Shown here piece after piece: positions 59,134-64,000 of a stretch of 64,000 bases of DNA. Under the pieces are notes generated by a model, which was not told the origin of the DNA, made no database searches, and saw only the letters and a program-made list of their open reading frames with translations. This DNA comes from Antedon mediterranea (lineage: Eukaryota > Echinodermata > Crinoidea > Comatulida > Antedonidae), in the NCBI RefSeq assembly GCF_964355755.1, contig NC_092670.1, positions 26,087,795 to 26,151,794 of the forward strand. The letters are read 5' to 3'. The position numbers were made by a program, and so were the translations under genes. How positions within the stretch are numbered: the first letter of the stretch is position 1; every line of letters begins with the position of its first letter.

Positions 59134-59878
59134 CAGTCGACTTCGCCTAAGTCGAATCTAATGGGACCGGTATAAAAATTAGAGTTACACGAACTTCGAC
59201 TTACAGATTTGCAAAAAAAATGCTAGGCCTAGGTTCACTCACTAGCCGCGCTATGGCTAGGCCTAGTAGACCCTGCCCTGTCGCGATCGCGGCCCACGCG
59301 ATGAGCCTTCTTGAATTGAGTTTGCTTAGCTAGCTAGCTAGGCCTAATAAATGCTAAGCCTCTTTTATCGGCAATGATAAACTGTATTTTCTTTTATGGT
59401 TTAAGCCCGAAACAATACGAAAACGTATAATAAATACATTTCGGTTCTTATTCGAAATCGGTATCCATTGTTTATTGCCATCTGTCTAGCACAAAATGGG
59501 TACCCACAAAACGCCGCTCAAGTTCTCAACTCTGAAACAACTCATACACTATACACTAGCGCGAGTTGTAGGACGCCACCTATACTATACAACCTGCTTG
59601 AGAGAACCGATATGGTCCCACATTATCTCCTCTGTAGTTTGTTTATCGAATTACGTACGTTTGTGACGCGTGACTCGACTTATACGATATAAATCACTAA
59701 AGAATGTGTGTATTCGGACCGCAAAAAGACGTCTACTTAGACGAATTTCGACTTAGAAAAATTCGACTTACAAATAAAAATTACACAGTAATGTATAGGA
59801 AAGAATTGGGACTTTCATAAAAATTCGACTTTCACGATTTTTCGACTTACGCGAATTCGACTTAGGCGGAGTTGACTG
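59134..59878. mobile_element. 745-bp pogo-like non-autonomous element
   Basis: CAGTCGACTTCGCCTAAGTC at the left is mirrored by GACTTAGGCGGAGTTGACTG at the right, with TA on both sides (59132-59133, 59879-59880). The sub-terminal word TTCGACTTA is repeated several times near the right end. No transposase is encoded. It begins 174 bases after the DCAF13 stop codon, so it may lie close to or within the 3' UTR/terminator region. Confidence 0.88.
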
Positions 59879-59880
59879 TA

Positions 59881-61295
59881 CTTTATTCTTGAATAATTTA
59901 ATTATTTAGAATATAATTTATTCTGTGCAGATAATGAAACTTAAACTGGGTTTAAATTATGTATTAAGGTATTAGAAATATAGAAGTAAGTATTTGCAGC
60001 TACTGTACAATAATAATACCACCCACTTATTTGGATGTAACATACAAACATTTGACATTGTAAATCCTCACTTCAACTTTTTTTATTCTTGACTAGTAAT
60101 TTAATTGTTTAGAAACATAGTTTTAGATTAATCTGTTTCAAGAAAGAAGTACATTTTTATATTTTATGATGAAGAATTGTAAATGGAGAGCCAAGCAATA
60201 GTAATATGTGGATAATTGATAATCTGCACAGATTACAATACAGATTGAGTAGTTTAAACTTTGTGTATATCATTAATTTAAAGTCCAGAGTCATAATTAG
60301 CAAACTTATCAATCTTTACAATTGCAGAAAAATCTCTGAGCAACCATGTTTTGAATTAATAATAAATACTCCAAGGTTATCATACATTCCAATAATTATC
60401 GATTCCACTATCGGTCATAATTTTTGGAATTATATTTGTGTTAACAAGCTTTTTGAAAATAAGCACTTATCAGTGGGGAAATAGTTCCAATTACACAGTA
60501 AAATCTCTATTCTTATTCAACTTCAGAGTTTTATTTTCATGCTATAGCAAAAATTATCCACCGTATATCCACCATCTCTTTTCCCCTTCTAGGGAGTCAC
60601 CAGACATGTTATTACATTGGGTTAAACTACCTAACTACTGAAAAAAGTCTTCCTGGTTTTTATTGCAGAATTTTGCTAAATTTTGTATTTGACCATTTTA
60701 AGGGAAATTAATGTTTTTTCATTTTGATTTCTATTACAATTATTTGATTTATGTACAACAAGATATTATGTTTAAAATTCATGCCTGTACCTGAGCTTTA
60801 AAGTTTATAAGCCTATGCATTCTTTTTACAAAACGTCAAAAATTGCAGGTTAAGCCTAAGCCTTGCTACGCCTGTGTTGTATTTTCTTCATTAATACAGT
60901 GGTAATATAATAAATATGAGACTCAATATTAATGTCTGACTCACTTTATTGTCGTTTGTGTGTGCGTGTTACATTGAGCATGACGTCATGAGTTAGGCTC
61001 GTACAATAATACGATATAATATTTTGGGATATACAACATCCTCCTTTCTTTCAAGATGGAACATCATGATCTGTATAATATACAGTAGAGTACCAGGGTT
61101 ATTAAATTAGTATATAGTGAAGTGAATATTTCTGAGGGTCCAAATGTTTTTAATAATAAACAACTTAGTTATATACTTAAAACTATCACAGTGATTAATT
61201 AATCATGCGCTTTATATGCTTCTTAATCTACATACTTAACACGATACCATAGTTATAAATATTATGAGTATAGTTAACATTGTGTGATTATAACA
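59881..61295. other. Non-coding stretch downstream of DCAF13
   Basis: No gene is recognised. The frame 60206-60484 (92 codons, Ile/Asn-rich) shows no known domain. TGACGTCATGA occurs near 60980. Confidence 0.4.
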
Positions 61296-62071
61296 GTATT
61301 GATGGACCAGAGAGTCAATGTGGCTTTCAAGCCAACTGAAGTACAACTGACATGGTATTTGTGCTCCGGCAACTCCAAGAAAAATGTAGAAAACAAAACA
61401 AGGGGCTGTATGTGTCTTTTGTCGACTTGACCAAACCATTTGATACCATAAGCAGGAACTGTTTATGGAAAATCCTAGAACGCTGGGGTGCCCCCCCCCC
61501 CCCAAAAAAAATTCCTCAGCATGGTCATCCAGCTACATGCAGATCAACATGGTCAGGTCAGGCACAGCAACGAACGCTTTCAAATAGCAAATGGTATCAA
61601 GCAAGGTTGTGTGCTAGCGCCAACACTCTTCACCATTTTCTTCAGCATGATGCTCTAAAGAGCCACTGCAGATCTTGATGATGAAGATGGTGTCTACGTA
61701 CGTTATCGTACCGATGCCAGCCTGTTCAATCTCAGACGACTACAAGCCCACACAAAAACTTCAGAGCAACTGTTTCGAGAGCTACTTTTTGCTCATCTCC
61801 TGTCAAACTTGACAGAGAAATTGACAACCGACTGGCAACGGCAAACAGTGCTTTTGTTAGGCTGTACAAAAGACTCTGGCACAAGAAACATCTAAAGAAA
61901 GATACGAAGATCAACGTATACAGAGCTGTTGTAATGACCACCCTCCTGTATGGTTCTGAATCATGGGTCCTGTACCGTCACCACCTCCGACTCCTTGAGC
62001 GTTTCCACCAACGTTGTCTTCGCACCATCTTGAGTCCATGTTGATGAAGATGCAGCTATGATGGGCAGGAC

Positions 62072-62407
62072 GCGAATTTTTTTTTCGTACATAAGTTGGG
62101 GACCCCATGTGTAAGATAGCCGAACTACTTCCTAAATATATCTAAACCTAACCCTCTCAATAATCTCTCTCTCACTATAAAGTAAAAGAAGTAGCTCATG
62201 AGAGTCGAACCCCATACATTGACATGTAAAGTCCATAGTCTTACCCACTCGACTACACAGACGGCTCGACAGAAATCGTTTGCATTCGCGAATTGTAGTT
62301 AGCTTAATTCTTACGTCACATCTTATGGATATGACTAATGAATATTCATGTTTATTTTGTGACGTTTCACGAGGGGTCCCCAACTTATGTACGAAAAGAA
62401 ATATCGC
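62072..62407. mobile_element. 336-bp Mutator-like MITE nested in the LINE
   Basis: The 35-bp termini begin GCGAATTTTTTTTTCGTACA and, inverted, GCGATATTTCTTTTCGTACA; both continue TAAGTTGGGGACCCC. The 9-bp direct repeat GGGCAGGAC (62063-62071 and 62408-62416) flanks it, and its removal restores the LINE reading AGH.SRMEDH. A 9-bp duplication fits Mutator-like transposases. The interior includes a tRNA-like segment and a stretch related to the foldback arms at 35326-35513. Confidence 0.9.
62192..62270 (-). other. tRNA-like segment (SINE head) inside the MITE
   Basis: On the minus strand an A-box-like TGTAGTCGAGTGGGTAAGAC, a D-arm of TAGT/ACTA, an anticodon-like loop TTTACAT between GAC and GTC, and a B-box GGGGTTCGACTCT occur in the right order and spacing for a tRNA. 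The acceptor and T stems do not pair well, so it is not a functional tRNA gene. It may be a SINE head captured by the MITE. Confidence 0.55.
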
Positions 62408-62997
62408 GGGCAGGACACATCTCCAGAATGGAGGATCACCAATTACCAAATATAGCACTAGGAGAACTATCTTCTGGTCATCGAAATATAAGAGATCCAA
62501 AGAAAAAATTCAAAGACAACCTAAAGAAAAACCTAATTTCTGGTCACATTAACCATAACCAATGGTTCACTCTAGCCACACAAACCGTGTGGCCTGGCGT
62601 CACACCATCCATCAAGCGATCAACTCCTTCGAAAACATACGCAGGATAGCCCTTGAAGAAAAAAGAGAAAAAATCGCAATACTTAACCACAACCACAAGA
62701 GCTGCACCCGACATTCCTCTGCAGCCGCTGTGGACGGACATGCCTTTCTCGCATCAGCCACAAACGAGCCTATGACAGACGTGGACAAACCCCTTTATAA
62801 AAATCTTCGTTCGCGAAGCAAAGCCAAAAAGATGGACTGATATTGTTTTGCTAGTGTTGATTTATTGTTTATAATGTTTATTGAGTTATATGTCGTCCTT
62901 TTAGGTTTAGGTATCCTGGTTTCTTTTCAGCCTGCTCTGATCTTTATTATTTGCTCTTGTTTTGTTCGTTTCGAGTAGATATTAGATAGAAATAAAC

Positions 62998-64000
62998 TTT
63001 CCAATTAGCATATTTAAATTACCATATGATTTAACTATGATGTTATAAGATAGTTATTGGCATTATTCTAAGGGGAAAATATAGAAACCGAGGAAAAGAT
63101 GTTTTAAATGTCATAAAAATAGTAGAACTTTTATCACGTCCAGGTTAAAATCAGTTCGCCCACCCTTCACAACATGCAATAGGATATTCCAGTTAATTTT
63201 CTGCAACTACATCTTTTTATAAATGCAATCTCATATATATTTAAAAAAAAGAGATTCTTAAGTCTGTAATGAGTCTGGGGGTTTAATAATTCGACCCCAT
63301 CCTAAATATGGAGTTGGTTCACAGTTTCCCATCCAAAGTACTTTACTGGCTTTTCTGTTGTTAATTTTGGACTGAAAAGTTCTTGCTTTGAATATAATTC
63401 ATCACTCTTGTTTCTTTGCAAGTGCAGAGAGTTACAAAGATGTTGCAAATTTGCTTCTTAAGATGTTTTCTTTAACTCCCGATTATTCCACTACTGTTTG
63501 GTAATTATTACCCATTGAGATATAAAAAATACGTAAAGCAATTTTTCCCCCAGACAGTAACCAAACATCTACTATAACACTAAGATTTAAGTGCGTGAAG
63601 GAACGAATAATTCCACTTTAACAATACGAAAATACTCATGACAGCAACTTCAATTTCTAAGTTGGCACAGACAGTAGCTCATGGACAAGATTCTTTTTTA
63701 TTGGAACTGTACACATTCGGATACATTCATGACAGCTACAACTTTATCCTGTTAGCTTCTGAATTTTCTTGATTATTAATACACACTCACTTGAGTGGAC
63801 AATATCCATTTGCAAGCACAAAATCACTTATACTTCGTCAAAGTGACGATTAAATTCAAGATTATTTTTGTTTTTAAAGGTTATTCTGTATTTTGAAACC
63901 ATTGATGTTTTAAAGGGCTTCTTTTCAAGATAATGGACTTCTTTTCGAGAATCTATTTGAATATCAAAAGAACAAAAGTTATTTATATCATACATTTATT
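62998..64000. other. AT-rich non-coding stretch to the window end
   Basis: No gene is supported. A 48-codon minus-strand stretch near 63470-63315 (YSKQELFSPKLTTEKPVKYF, then GWETVNQ) is not AT-biased in content but could not be tied to a family or to good splice sites. The word CTTCTTTTCGAGA near 63940 recurs from 32780. Confidence 0.4.

Larger units (their letters stand above)
61300..62990 (+). pseudogene. Non-LTR retrotransposon with C-terminal zinc finger, decayed
   Basis: The coding trace starts near 61300 with PESQCGFQAN, a TGA in place of Arg, then STTDMVFVLRQLQEKCRKQN. It continues with the first catalytic-Asp block (VSFVDLTKPFDTI), KQGCVLAPTLFTIFFSMML, and DGVYVRYRTDASLFNLRRLQ. The expected FADD box is lost: RELLFA is followed by a deletion at ~61794. 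Later come TTLLYGSESWVLYRHHLRLL and FHQRCLRTI in shifted frames, a MITE insertion (62072-62407), and then GHISRMEDHQLPN...GELSSGHR. The C terminus has TFLCSRCGRTCLSRISHKRA, a C-x2-C...H finger, and a stop near 62838. The 3' UTR ends around AATAAACTTT (~62997). Multiple frameshifts, a poly-C/poly-A run at 61491-61510 and deletions make it inactive. Confidence 0.87.

Noticed and set aside
62192-62270. Functional tRNA-Val gene on the minus strand
   Set aside because: A-box, B-box and an anticodon-like loop are present, but acceptor and T stems do not pair and the segment sits inside a MITE.
63315-63470. Possible minus-strand exon (KQELFSPKLTTEKPVKYFGW...)
   Set aside because: The 48-codon stretch is flanked by stops, lacks consensus acceptor and donor sites at both ends, and I could not place it in any family.

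Overview
The window is eukaryotic, from an animal nuclear genome. It is AT-rich, has no operon structure, and carries two split protein-coding genes with consensus introns among many decayed transposable elements. The mix of tRNA-derived SINE, non-LTR retrotransposons, pogo-, hAT- and Mutator-like short elements, Penelope-like sequence and countless copies of the palindrome TAGGCCTA suggests a marine invertebrate. A deuterostome such as an echinoderm is my guess, but the sequence does not settle it.

Genes. (1) A RIM (RIMS-type active-zone scaffold) gene lies on the minus strand. Coding exon 1 (31796-31684, start codon plus Rab3-binding helix) joins in frame to exon 2 (11886-11679, rest of the helix plus most of the zinc finger) across a 19.8-kb intron. 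The rest of the gene is not visible and probably lies beyond the left edge. (2) A complete ten-exon DCAF13/SOF1 gene lies on the plus strand (43923-58959, 445 codons, the same length as I recall for human DCAF13). The two genes are divergent, with start codons 12.1 kb apart. From memory, DCAF13 and RIMS2 are neighbours on human 8q22.3, so this looks like old conserved linkage.

Layout. 1-11.6 kb: 20-bp satellite, SINE, pogo transposase remnant, LINE scrap, two foldback elements and a 36-bp minisatellite that grew from the end of a dispersed element. 11.7-31.8 kb (RIM intron 1): a LINE with a long reverse-transcriptase frame, two inverted ~1-kb repeats, a foldback element with minisatellite arms, an LTR-retrotransposon gag-protease remnant beside a BEN-domain-like pseudogene, and several TTAA-flanked short DNA elements. 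31.8-43.9 kb (intergenic): a tandem array of inverted-repeat units, an RTE-like pseudogene, two more LINE fragments and pogo-like elements. 43.9-59 kb: DCAF13, with most of its longer introns holding identifiable repeats. 59-64 kb: a pogo-like element and a decayed LINE interrupted by a 336-bp element with 9-bp target duplications.

RIM acts at presynaptic release sites, whereas DCAF13 acts in nucleolar ribosome assembly and as a CUL4-DDB1 substrate receptor. They share no pathway; their proximity is positional. All calls are by eye, without database searches.
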